This document shows positions 24,103 through 36,700 of a stretch of 64,000 bases of DNA, in pieces. Source of the stretch: Lates calcarifer (taxonomy: Eukaryota; Chordata; Actinopteri; Centropomidae). Position 1 is the first letter of the stretch. Every line of letters begins with the position of its first letter. The DNA is taken from the NCBI RefSeq assembly GCF_001640805.2, contig NC_066849.1, positions 22,492,405-22,556,404 of the forward strand, given 5' to 3'. The position numbers and the translations under genes are program-made. Below the pieces are notes generated by a model, which was not told where the DNA came from, ran no database searches, and worked only from the letters and a program-made list of their open reading frames with translations.

Positions 24103-24378
24103 TTCTCTCTGAAATGTAGTGGAGTAGAAGTAAAAAAAAGTAAAATGGAAGTACTCAAGTAAAAGTACCTAAAAACTGGACCAGAGTACAGTACTTGAGT
24201 AAATGTACCTAGTTTTTTTTTTTTCCACCACTAGTGAATGATGATGTAATGTTTTTTAAAATTTCATAACCATGGTTTCATTTCATGGTTGAATGTAAGT
24301 AGCAGTAAGTACATTTATTTTGAGTACTTCCATTTAACAGTATGCTACTTTATACTTGTACTACATTTCAGAGGGAAA
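24103..24378. repeat. Imperfect inverted repeat of fish AAGTACTCAAGTAAAAGTA type
   Basis: The left arm (about 24103-24176) has CTGAAATGTAGTGGAGTAGA and then TAAAATGGAAGTACTCAAGT. The right arm (about 24300-24378) read on the minus strand has CTGAAATGTAGTACAAGTAT and then TAAATGGAAGTACTCAAAAT. The arms are about 75 bp and separated by about 125 bp. Additional TACTTTTACAT-rich sequence continues to about 24720 and may belong to the same element. This is a recognisable kind of teleost non-autonomous DNA element. Confidence 0.7.
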
Positions 24379-24911
24379 TATTTCATGTTTTCATCCACTA
24401 TATTTATATGACGGCTTTAGTTACTTTGCAGATTAATATTTTACAACAAAAACGTGAACAGGTTATAAAATATGAAGCATTGTTGTAGATTAAACTAACC
24501 AGCAGCATAAGTTAAGTTACCAGCTACAACATTAAAAAGTATTCAATAATACGTATGTATTAACACAGAAATATATGACAGACATACAAGTTCTACTTTT
24601 ATTTTATGTACATTTTGCCAATGCTGCTTCTTTCCTGATAGAGTTTTTATGCAGGACTTTTACCTATAATTGAATATTTTACATCTTGCTATTGCTACTT
24701 TTACATCTCTGCATTATTACTCACCACTTCATCGTAATATACTGTATAATAAGATGTATAACTTGATTATTATGGCATAGGTATCATTGGCTAAACCTTC
24801 TTCCCTGTCTGTCTTGTACCATTCCCCACTGCTCTCCTGGCATCAGTGCCCTCTGTAGAACAACTCTGCTTACTGTGGCACAGGCTGACAATTAACAATA
24901 GAGGGTAGTAG

Positions 24912-24913
<2 letters not shown>

Positions 24914-24945
<32 letters not shown>
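24914..24945. repeat. CA microsatellite
   Basis: About 16 uninterrupted CA units. Confidence 0.97.
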
Positions 24946-24950
<5 letters not shown>

Positions 24951-25612
24951 GAAAGCAGAATGATGTCCTTTTGTTCCCTTTCCTCTTTACTCTGTCTTTT
25001 TACACACTGGTTTGGACAAAATGATACTTCTGTGTGCTGACTGACCAACCCACTTACACAATCATGCATAAATCCCCCCCCCACGCTGACTCACACATAC
25101 ATTACGCTGGCTTCAGTGTGTGTAAGAGACACAGAGATACAGAGTGAGAGTTTCTGTGCACCGACCAAAGCAGTCAATAAGCTCTTGTGACCTGATCAAT
25201 AACAATACCACAGACTGCAGAGTCCATGACCTGCATTCAGCTGCCGCCTGCGTATGTGTGTGGTGAGTGTGTACGTGTATGTAGATGAAGTGTCCCTACA
25301 ATTGATGCACTGTCCACAGGCAGACATACATTGGGTTCAACATGCAGCGCTGATGTGTGTGAGGCAGCAGATTTTGCCTTTAGTTGTTAGTGTCTACAGA
25401 GGATGTATGCTATCCCGGTAAACAAACTAAATATCATAACATTTCAAATAAATGTGTCAGTCGAACAAAATATATAAAAGGCTTCCTCCAGCAATTAGGG
25501 AAATCCACTGTTTGCTGTCTTTTCCAGAGCTGGACAAGAAGATCAATAACAGCTTCCTGTCTGTTAAACCAGTGCTCAGATAAGTCTGGGATCTATTTAG
25601 GGAGTCATTACT

Positions 25613-25748
25613 ATGTTCCCAGGGTCCTATGTTCCCACAGTCCTGTGTTCCCAGGGTCCTATGTTCCCAGTGTCTTATGTTCCCAAAGTCTTATGTCCCC
25701 AGGGTCCTGTGTTCCCAAAGTTTTTTTGCTCCTAGGGTCCTGTTCCCC
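25613..25748 (+). repeat. 16-bp minisatellite, about 8 copies
   Basis: Tandem units of ATGTTCCCAGGGTCCT type with variants at three or four positions (for example CACAG, AGTGT, AAAGT in the middle). The first units are close to identical and the last two are degenerate. A short open frame (VLCSHSPVFPGS-like) runs through it only because the unit lacks stops. Confidence 0.9.
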
Positions 25749-25785
25749 AGCTCAACAGGCCTGCATCTCTAGGAACTTACAAGGC

Positions 25786-25808
25786 TAGGGTAGGGTTAGG
25801 GGTTAGAT
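25786..25808 (+). repeat. Short telomere-like GGGTTAGGG word
   Basis: TAGGGTAGGGTTAGGGGTTA follows directly after the minisatellite. It resembles the vertebrate telomere unit TTAGGG but only about two imperfect units are present. Confidence 0.5.
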
Positions 25809-27305
25809 GTAATGTTCCATTTAAAAAATACTTTTTTAATGAAATACTTTAACTTGGAATGTGTAAAATTTGTCCCAAATTTGGCCCTGGTAGCATAGAT
25901 AGGTTATGCTCTGTGCTTAGCCTAGCATAGCACAAGTACCTACCTCCTGTCTTCTAATCTGACTGTGAGTAAGATGGCAAAAATAAATAAATAAAAGAAA
26001 GAAAGAAAAGGCTGAGTTTTAGGTTGGGTCTACTGGTCAAACTGTTTTTAGTTAGGTGATTAGAACATACCAAATCATAATTGTTGGACAGTTAGCTCAC
26101 GTTAGCCAAACGTTTACTAGCTGCTCTTTTTTAGTCATTAGCTAAACAGTTATTTGCAGTTTTTACATGGCCTCAAGTAAGTTTTATAAATTAAATATTT
26201 GTGTAGGCATTGTTTTAGTAACTATTATATCAAGCGTGTGGTGGCAGCTAGATGCAGCACACATCATTGGAAACACAAGTCACCATCTTGCTAGCAGTAG
26301 CTATTTTTATGCTAGGAAGTCACAGTATTGTCAGATTATAATGTTAACTTCTCCAGTCTCCTATACAAAGCTTATTCACATGTGAAATATTTGCAAAGAA
26401 ATGCTGCTGCTAATCAACCCTTTCATGTGAATTGATAAAATATGAATTAATTATTACTTTTAATGATTAAATGCTGAAGTATTTGGTACTGTCTGGATTT
26501 TTGTTGTGCTACATGTTTCTATTTTACAACCTGCCGTGAGACTGGGTGTTTTCTCGCTGAATTAAAGCCAAGGTGAATGTTGTTTTTGTAAAATTCCTTT
26601 AGGAGGAGTTGTTTTGAATAAACTAAGCCCTGGTTAGTTGATCCTGGCTGAGTGGTAGGGACAAGCCTGGGACAGTGCAGCTTTAATCCACTTGACACAA
26701 TTCACTGTTTACCATGACAATACCAACAAAACCCACACAGGGATGAACTTGCCTGGACTGCTGGTGAGATTACACCTGTGACATTTTAGTTGGCTCTCTT
26801 GTACACCTTGCTTTTTATATTGTGCTGTGTGTGCGTGTGCATGCATGTGGACATCAACCCAACACACCCCACAGTGCACAGTGTATCCTCTTTTAATCGT
26901 TGCTGTTAGATGTCACCAGACTTTTTGCTTCACACCTGCACAGTTCAATATCCAATTTATCCAACCAGATCATTTAGCGGTGACAGCCTCAAATGCTGGG
27001 AACAGGGGAGGACAGGTTATACACAGTAGCTCTACCTCTGGGAGTCTAATCACTATCTGTAAACCCAAATCTATACTCAGAGTTGAGTGGATTAGATGTA
27101 GATCCAGTGCAGACCCAGGAATAGACCAGGCTTTTATCTACTGCAGACAATATAGCTGTTTACCATGACAATACCAGCAACATACACAAGCTGCTTATGA
27201 AGAGCCTCTCAAACCTGCTTTAATGGTGTTTGGAGGAGAGTGCATGAATGTGTGTCTGTGTGTGGCAAATTTCTGTGTATGTGTGTGTTTGTATTCATCC
27301 CACAG

Positions 27306-27716
27306 GACTGCCTAAGAACCGGTCGGACCACGTTTGGAGTCAAGTCACCTGAATGAAGGAAACTAGTTTTACCGAAGCGAGACCGAGAGAGTTAAATTGA
27401 AAGAAAAGGAGAGAGAGGGAGAAGAAAAATCAAGCTACCATTACACCTCCGGGTGCTAAGTCCACGCGGTGACTTGTCAACGTTTGATATGAGCAGTTGA
27501 CACTTTCTCTTTTGTGAGTGTGACTTTTCAAACATTTCACAAAGTTTTTTCTGTTTTGAGGAAAAGACAAGTTGATACACCACCAGACTGGTGTCAGCTT
27601 GGTGTCCCACTTTGGAGGCAGGCTGTCCCGGGACGGGCACACACATCTGTAATAACACATAGACTGTCACAGCGACACAGACACAAGCCCAGGGGAGGAG
27701 GACTGCGCGTGCCACC
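27306..27716 (+). promoter_or_regulatory. dlg1: Probable 5' UTR of the dlg L27 (beta-type) transcript
   Basis: The bases before the ATG at 27717 are richer in GC than the flanks and hold a purine-rich stretch (27395-27430). A possible acceptor CCCACAG lies at 27299-27305, so this may be a second, spliced exon rather than the transcription start. Short upstream ATGs (for example 27489) would give small upstream ORFs. No TATA box is evident. The exact 5' end cannot be set from sequence. Confidence 0.5.
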
Positions 27717-27735
27717 ATGCCCGTGCGACAGAAAG
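27717..27735 (+). CDS. dlg1: dlg1-like first coding exon of L27 isoform (MPVRQK)
   Basis: The ATG sits in an optimal vertebrate context (GCCACCATG). The exon encodes MPVRQK and one base of an Asp codon, then the donor AAAG/GTAAAT at 27736. Mammalian DLG1 starts MPVRKQ with the intron in the same phase. This is the start of the beta-type isoform that includes L27. Confidence 0.9.
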
Positions 27736-30700
27736 GTAAATAAAGTGTTTTTGGATACGTTTTTGTCTTTATTTCCACTCATATGTTATATACCTTCATA
27801 TATTTTGATTTGTTAAAGAAACGACATCGAATAAATCAGTTTGAACCTCCCTGAAATGTCGCGTTGGCGTTGCTATAGCTCCGCGAGGCGCTCCTCTCTA
27901 GCTTGTAAGTTAAGATCACGAAACTTATCTAAAACAGTAGCAATTTAACGTTTAATTGTTTATCGGTATAAATACACAACGTGTAGATTACATTTTAAGA
28001 GTTTATACTAATTATTCAGACCTTGTGGTAAATTCGGCGAACAAGTTATCCACTAGTAGCACTTTTAAATTTTTTTAATCTACTTTTGATAGTTTGAAGT
28101 ATGCTAGATTGCACTGAAATGCATCAAGATTCAGGGCATTCTTTTAACATTAATGTTATTAGTGCATGTTGTAACCAAAAGATTTCTGCAAGTGATTCAT
28201 GTCGTATACGAAGGCGTATTCTCCGTGACATATAGGGGTATAGATAGTGTTATAGTGTATAGATAGTCATTTGGCTTGACGTCCGTCCACTCAGTATTTC
28301 GTTCGAACGCTAACAGAGGTCGACTGAGTTTGATGGTGGTCTGTCGTTGCTTTTATCAGCTGTTCAGAGCCATGGAGCCTGGAATGCAGTTTGCTTTAAA
28401 CCGTAAACTCGTTTGCCCTCATGCCCTTCTGCAGAGCAACACAAATACACGGTAGTAAAATTTAATTGGAGTTACTAGTCCATAAAATACAGACACATAC
28501 AGTAGTGTGCCACGAACTGGCTAAATGTTCAGCATTTACCACAAAGAGTTATAGTTCCCTTGTAATTAAGATGACTTAAAATAGTTATATCCATGTGAAG
28601 CACAGAATGAACATTTGCAGTTTAACATGGATGGGAAACACTAAAAAAACAGGCTTTAGTTCAGACAGAAAGGGAAAAGAAAACAGTCTTCTGGCACTCT
28701 TAAGATCAACAAGGAGATGAGGTATACTAAAAGCCCATTTACAGATTAATAACACCTGTGTCCACACAGCCAGGTGTTCGTAATCTGTCTTTTATAAACT
28801 TCAACCTGATGAAGACACTGAGGTCTGAACCAGTCAAGAGTTTTTAACCATATTAATCCCCAGCTAAGAAAAGGTTTTTAATGTACAGTACCTAATCTGC
28901 TTGCTCTTCTTAAGAGTACCTGGAGAATTTTGTCTTTTCATTTTCTGTCATTAATAACAGGGAAAGAAAGGTTTTTTGTTACTTACTTGTATATGTTGTG
29001 TTTAAGATGCTCAGCGAGCCCTGGAGCTGCTCCAGCAGTACCGGACCAAGCTAGACCAGAGACAGCAGAACCAGAATCGGACCAAACAAGGCCAGGTGGA
29101 GGAGGACCACCAGCTACAGCAGTCTCTGGACAGAGTCATCAATGTTTTCCAAAGTCAGCTCTTCAGCGCTCTGCTCGGTAAGATTATCTGTTTGTCTGTC
29201 TATATGTACTTGCCAGTCAGTTAATCAACAGTACATACCCATTTAAACATTGCAATGTGATTTTGAAGCCTTGGTTAGCCTTTAAGTCCCTTTTTTACTT
29301 GGATTTGACATCTGTAAGAGGTGAATGGGTTCTTCAGGTGATGTGTTGACTGTGCTGCTAACAGTGTGAATGGAAAATAAGGATGGCTCTTTCAAAATTA
29401 AGCTTTGTTTAGGCTATTTTATGGTTGACACTATTTTTATACATGCCCAAGACTGCATTTTGACAGTGTATTACCAGAGATCAATGTGGATTAAAGGCTC
29501 ATTTCACCCAGATCAGACACAGTGGGCACTTGTTGCTGTTTTCTGCCTTTTCTTGATTTATATACCATTGTTTGGACACTGTTCATGGTAAGAGCAGTTT
29601 TTCAAATGTAGAGTTGGATAACAGAAACTTGTTACAAGGTTAAATGTTGCTGTTTGTGATTTGGATGAACTGGCCCTTTAGGCTCTTGTGTTGTTCTTCT
29701 CAACAAGTTCAGGAGCCTAGTGTTGCTTTGCTGCACCCAAGTTTGTTTGTCTTGCATTTAGCATTTTGTGTCATGTTTTGAAAGTGAAGTAGGACCAGAC
29801 CAAGTAAGTGTATTTTGGTCTGTGTAGCAGGCTGTGTTTTTGTTTTGACATTAGGCTAGTAGGCCAACAGATGGACAGCTGGACTGATAATAAAAGGAGA
29901 AGAGCACCAAGAACTTTCATGGTGTCTAGAAAGATGCTTGAACGGGCCTATCACATGACCGTTGACCAGAAAATGGAGATCAGAACACACAGATGTAGTC
30001 TGTCTGAGAAAACACAGGGCCCTTTGTAGAAAAAAGGCACACATTTTAAGTATGTAAAGCATGTAAAGATTCCTCCCAATTGTTTAGTTTGTGTTTAGCT
30101 AGTTAGTTCTGGTTTTGGTGAACTCAAAACACAGGCCACATGTGTGTGTCCATGCAGGTACGTGTATGACAACAAACTGGTTCTTAGTCTCTGGTCCCAC
30201 CCGCTTTGCACCACACCCACACCTTCAGCTGTTACAGTAACACTTCTTCCTCAGTATTGTGTGTGTGCTTTTCACTAAACATGAGACTGAGTTCCTGTTT
30301 TGAACTCGACTTTGACCTTTAACCTAGCTACGTCTGGTGTCAGAGTTGTATTTTGCTGTCTTTCTTTGGCAAATATCTCTTCTTCTCATTGATCACTGAT
30401 TTTCTGTCACCTACAGGACTTCATCTACTGTAGTATTTAATATGTCTGAATATATTCTGTGTTCATGTGTGTTACTGCACTGTATAATTCCCATCTTCAG
30501 TACCTGTTTTATGTAATTTGTATGTATTATTATGCTGTTAAATTCCCTGCACACCCTTCACTTTTCTCCTTCTCTTTTTACACACCCTCCTCCAGTTGTA
30601 TTTCCTGTCCTCTTCCCTCATATATACTACGCCTTTTTCCTTCTTCTTCATTATCTGTTTTATGACCTAAGCATGTCTGACTCAGCAGCCTGAGCACACA

Positions 30701-33700
30701 ACCACGTGTATGATTTAGTATAGAAATTGCCAGTCAGTTGTGGAGATAGGGAAGTGAAACCTCAGATCATAACAGTCACTCAGTGTGCTTACTTATGAAA
30801 AAGGAAATGACAGTTGAATGAACTATTCCTCTTTCAAGTGAGGAACCTGGGATAGCTCAGGGGCCACTGCACTATAGAGCTGTGGTGGAAATATCCTCAT
30901 GCTACCACTAGAGGTCACTAGTGTATTACCTGTGGTTCATTTGCTTTCCCTGCTGTTTACATCTAAATATATATATATCTGTCTGGAATAATGTAAAACT
31001 CTAGTTATTAAGGTTTTCTATCATCTTTTTCATTATTGAGCTGCATTTATCAATTGGTGTATACATTTTGTGTAGTGTATGAAATGTTAGAGATAAAATA
31101 AATAAACTTTTTTTTTGTCTGTCTAAACTGTTCAGATAGTCAACTCACAGTGATATAAAACTAAACGCTGCACACCGTCACATTGTAGAAGTTTGAGCAG
31201 AGAATGTTTTGAGTAAATGATGATTTGATTTCGTAGGTGATTAATTTTATGTGTTTGTGTATGATTTCAGCTCCAAGGCTCAATGTCAGTGGGAGATTAT
31301 AATTCCCCACTGATTTCATTCATTTGTTTATTTTTTTTCATCATTTGTTTTATAATTAATTAGTGTATCATTCGTACAGTCATGCACTCATCAAGTCATA
31401 GCTTAATTTATTGATCTCTCAGTCATTCATCATGACTCTAATCTCTCCTTTTCTACCCCCAGATATCCAGGAGTATTATGAATTGACCATCCTTGCAGAC
31501 AGCAAATGTTCTGTGGACCAGACAGACGATCCAGGGAACCTCCCTGCCTCCCATAGCCTGCCAGTACAACTCTCAGCCCAGCCAGAAGCCTCCTCTGGTC
31601 CCCTGAGCCCCCCGGTTTCTGGAGGACCATCTCAGCCAAAACCACTAGTCCCCAAACCCAGGTCTATCAAGTCCCCTGCCCCTCCAATCCCATCTGGAAT
31701 ACCCCTGACAAAGTCAGCTTCCCCTACAACACAGTCTAATTCACCTCAGTCACAGTCAGCCAAGGTCAAGTACCGTGCTCCTCTTCCTCCTGTCCAGTCC
31801 GACGCCTCTAAATCTGCACTAGCTGAGACATCAAAGCCCTCTTCTCCCTCTGCTGCTGCAGTGAATGGTGTAGAAACCCCCACAGGCATAAAAACACCAC
31901 CTGCAGTATCACTGAATGGAACAAAACCACCTCTTACCGCCACCAACTCAGTTGTTTCTTTAGGAAGCTCCACCACCTCCACCAATCCACAAAACCTTCC
32001 TGCCTCCCCTGACCTCAACCTGGTGACGGTCTCGGCCCTCGTCTCCAGCACGATCCAGGGCCTTGTGCCACCAACCACTCCAGACAAACTCACCCCCACC
32101 AGCACCACTCCTGTCACAAGCCCAGGTCCTAACAGAGTTGCAGATGCTGCAGTCATCTCTAGAGCTCTGACGACCAGCAAGGACCCAGGATTAGGCAAAG
32201 TCACTCCCAGCACGACTCCAACCAGCCCCAACCAGGGGAAATTTACCTTCAGCAACCTCAGCCCCACAGGACCTTCAAGACCTCTGACTAAAGGACCTCA
32301 TCTGAGGTATGTGCAGCAAGTTATTTTGTTCAGTGCAACCTTTGGCAACGTGAGCATACATTTCAGTTGTTGGTAGAATTAGAGGTACATTCCCTGAGGC
32401 TGTTCGGCTCTTGAATAGTAAACCTTTAACTCTTAAGGCACATTTTGTTTTTAGTTGGTTTTCTTTGTAACTGTTTATGATTTGCATATTTTTTAAATAT
32501 GTTTAGGTCATTTAACCTCTGAACTGCAGACCTCCCACACTTGAGCTACATTGTTTTTAGCTTCTTTTTATGTCTGAGGAACTTTGTGTATTTTAAAATG
32601 TTCTTATGTATGTGGTTTTATTTATAGTATATTGTTTTGAGTGTTGTTCTGTCTGTCCTGTTGCAGTATGAGCTCACCCAGGCAAATTCTAAGGCAATAA
32701 CTATAATAGCCTTTTCATAAATTTTCTGTTGATTAAGTCTGAGTTACTATAGGTGGTGTGGGAGAGACAGGAGCTATGCTGCTCATGCTAACTAACTAAT
32801 TTCTCATATTCCCCAAAACTGAAAACACAAAACCCATGTCAAGAGAGATTGACATTATCCCTGGTGTGTAAGACTGTTGAGGACCTAGCTGTCATAAACT
32901 GAAGGCAGGTTAATTCACAGATTTTTCAGTGATAGAAAAGAATAAAATGGGTGTTTTTGATAGAAAAATGTCTCAAACTGTTATTTTTAATTGACAACTC
33001 AATGGATGTCACATTCAGAGTATTAGTAGTAGTGTACAGTGCAGAATAACAACTGACAGTTCTCAGAGTTCACCTCCAGACACCCTCTCTCCCTGATCTT
33101 TGTCCCTAGTCCAACCAGCCCTGGGCCAGTAAAAGTCACCTCCCCTAGTCCCAGCCATGGTCCAGCCAGCCCCAGGCCAGCTACAAGCCCACTGACCCCC
33201 AACAAGGTAAGACATCTCTGGTTGTTTTGTGTTAGTGCCTGAGGAAACCTGCAGGAAATGTCTCTGCAGTTAATAGCAGAGTGAAACACAGATTGCCTCC
33301 TGTCAGAAGGTGGCTGAACTCATTTGCTGGGTGACAACCTCAAGGTTACAATAGGGCTGCATGATTTTGGAAACAAAGGAAGTAATTGTTGTTCTCTCCT
33401 GAATCTTACAGAAACTATTTTCAAATGTAATCATGGCCTCTGTTATCTCTTTGTGTCAAGGAGAGCTTGACATAAGGCTCCTTCTATTAATGCTTATATT
33501 GGGTTAGGTGATTTGTTGGTAGTTTTCATGGGCTTGATAGCCTTATCCATATCCAATTATCTGATTTTATTTTGCTGGCCTCTTTCAATCAGTACATAAA
33601 GTTGCAGTGATGCACTGTGGTGCTGCAACATCAGCTAAACATTGCTTGCATCACATATACTGTCATGACTGTCTTTGAATCAGAAAACAATCCACACAGC

Positions 33701-36700
33701 AGATCAGCATGGACCATCAGCAAAACAATTTTGTCAGAGCTTGGATTGGACAAATATTTTTCTATCTTCCTTACCATCCTGACCAGGATAATGCCACTTT
33801 CTTTAAACTCCAGAGGTTTTTTGTGCCACTCCACACTTTGTGGCCAGTTTGTCATTTGGTATAATGCTGTCTTGTATTTGTGGATGCAGTAAGAGTCAAA
33901 AATAGTCTTTTAATACAGTTAAATGACACAGAATGGCAGTTTTTCCAACCCAAAAGGCTGCTGGTGGCTGCAGAGAGCAGAATGAGATGGACAGATCATT
34001 TATGCTGTTTGAACACTGGCTTACATTGGATTATATAATATGACAAAGGGAATAATTTCAGTTCAGTAACATTTTTTTGTCCTGTAGAGTCAGCAGAAAG
34101 AGCTCATGCGACTGGTTTTATCTTGTTGATCTTGCTGACATAGAAATGAAATGGCTTTGTCTAGTTTGGGAAGTTTGACTACAGATTCACTCTGTACACA
34201 TTGTTGCTTTGATCTGCTGCTGATAGTCTACAAGTCAGGAAATTGTGCTGCTACTGACTTACTTTGCTCTGTACTGAAGCTGTTTTCTATTGACTGTTAT
34301 ATCGGCACAGCCAACAATTGTCCTTCCAGCCATATACTGCTTGTATTGTGTTGGAGTGTGTGTTAACTGTGTGTTAAAGGAAACATTACTCAGGTGTTCC
34401 TTAAACTGGCAATAACTCGTTTTTCTGGCCTTGTATGGGAAGCATCTGGAAATTTGGGTGATGATTTAAATTTCTTTTGTAAAAATATCAACTCCAGCTA
34501 CTATAGTTAATCTAATAATAACTGGAAACTGGGGTTGTTAAATATGGAAATATTAGCAATGAGTTATTATTTTTAATCAGATAAAAAATAAAAACCAAAA
34601 ATATAAGCAAAAACTGGAACTTTGTGTTCAAGTTAAATCAAATTAAATACCTATTAACCAAAAACATTTAGCGAATTGCATTGCTCATTATCCATTATTG
34701 AATTGTTTAATGAACTGGATTACACATTTTATCTGTCTGTGGGTGAAATTGAGACCTAATAATGATGTTCATTAACACAACCCAGTGCTGACAGACTGAC
34801 AACTCTCTATCTGTTGGCAGCAGTGAGCATCATGGGAGAGAATCAACAATGAGTACAGGGTGAGGGGAGGGCGGAGCTGGACAGAAGTAGAGTAGGACAG
34901 AGACAAAAACAAATGTAAAATATTGTGTATGTGTGTGTTTGGTTTATGCAGAAGATTTGTGTGTGAGACATGGTTTTCAACATTCCTATCTTTATCCACT
35001 CCACTGGTCTTGTACAGTATGTGTAGTACAGGTATGTTGTAATGTGTCAAACTCAACTGTAACTGTAGTGATGTTGTGCGTCTTTAAAAAAGTGAGTGAG
35101 TGAGTGAAATGCCATCTCTGTGGAGCTTCAGGGTGCATATGGAGCTCTGACTTCACCAATACCCACAGTCAAAGTTGAAAGTAGAGCATCCATTGCTATA
35201 CCGCTGTTACTGTTCACTGAGTCTAAACCCCCACTCCTGCCAAACAGTGACTGACCTGATAAAACAGCAGAGAGTGGTGTGTATGTGTATGTGTGTACAA
35301 TATGTAGTCGTGTGTATGCTTATGTCTGCGTATGCCCGTCTGTCTGCGTGAGTGTTTGCCTGTGCATCCATGTGTATGCGTTTCTGCGCCTGTCTCTGCA
35401 CGTTTGCCCGTCCATTTTTTTGTGTGTGCGCTGAGTGTGTTCTGCGAGTGTGTGGATATATATTCTGAGCCATGCACTCTTTGAGGTCAAAATATGGCTA
35501 CCAGCTGCCATAAAACGAAGACAGCAGCTGGAAAACAAGAGGGCGGGTGGAGGTGCAGCGGGACAGCTGCCATGTTTCCGAGTCGGCCTCTATTTCAGCG
35601 GAGAAGTCCTCTCTAGCAGCTCTGATGAAAGGACAGGTGGAGGGGACATGAGAAAGGGAGGAGAGAGAGATTGAGGGATGAAGGAAGAGGAGGAGAAGGA
35701 GGAGACAGAGACGGACAGACGACAGAGGGATGTCTCCAACAGCAACAAGCGGCTGAGTGGTGGAAGAGGAAAGTTGCAGCTGGGAGATGTTTCGGTGAAA
35801 CTTTGCCAGTCGGACTGGTGAGGATGGACTGCATCTGTATCCTCACTACGAAGGTGAGACAAAGGAAGAAAGCAGATAAGAGTAGAACAGAGGAGAACGG
35901 GAAGGAAAGACATACAGACCAGGACAGGAGAGAACAGGGTGTAACCGTGTGGACATAAAAGCCTTGGATGAAAATTTCTATTAAGTAAATTATCAAGGTT
36001 TTGTGATGGCTCCTGGTGGTGTTCATTCAGTTATTCCTTTAATTTCTGTGTTGAAATTGTGTGTGAATTGTGTGCCAAGCTTTGCGTGAGCCAGATGATT
36101 TGACACAATATTTCTGGTTATAACCTGTCATCAAGACAACAGGACTTTTAATGGAAAAGTGAAACTGAGACCTGCAGTCCTTTGGGGGGATTTTTCTAAA
36201 CACATCCAAATGAATTATTTCATGGTGAACCACAGGCTTAGTGAATGATGGCAAACTAAGTGCACCTGCTCACAATTAGCCACATTAAAGTGGGAACAGG
36301 CTGCTGATTGTACAGATGGCTTGTTGTAATTTGTGAATGAACAGGCTATAAGGTGATATCTGAGAGGAACAGGCTGTGCTCTAGCGAGGCAACTCTAATG
36401 GGAATGTGAAGCTGTTGCTCAGCTGCTGGTCTGACAACATGTGACACCCTGAGAGACAGAAAACTGGGTTGATAGGACACACACTTCAAAAGATGAGCTG
36501 TCTGACTGGCTGGCTAGCTGTGTAGGTAGCTTACTGAAGTGCTGGTTGACTGACTGGTCTCATGACAGGAGAGAATACTTGGCTAAAAACTAGGCTGGCA
36601 AAATTAAACACATACATTATGCACATATGTCCATGCTCAGAAATGCATGGCCCACTTTAAAGCAGTAGAACCAATGAGAGCTGGATAAGTGGACATAAAT

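Larger units (their letters stand above)
22726..27305. other. Intergenic region between lrrc7 and the dlg gene
   Basis: No gene was recognised here. The region holds a purine-rich GGAGAAAG tract (22850-23150), an imperfect inverted repeat (24103-24378), a CA microsatellite (24914-24945), a 16-bp minisatellite (25613-25748), a short telomere-like word and a duplicated 25-mer (26705 and 27156). The open frames are short and composition-driven. Confidence 0.75.

Noticed and set aside
25384..25788. 134-residue open frame
   Set aside because: Its second half is the 16-bp minisatellite, and no splice sites or family similarity support it.
31746..32267. 173-residue antisense open frame over dlg exon 3
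   Set aside because: It is the complement of a stop-poor Pro/Ser/Thr-rich coding exon on the + strand, which has matching splice sites and phase.
33617..33892. 91-residue + strand and 74-residue minus-strand open frames in a dlg intron
   Set aside because: No recognised motif, no splice support, and the two frames are shadows of each other.
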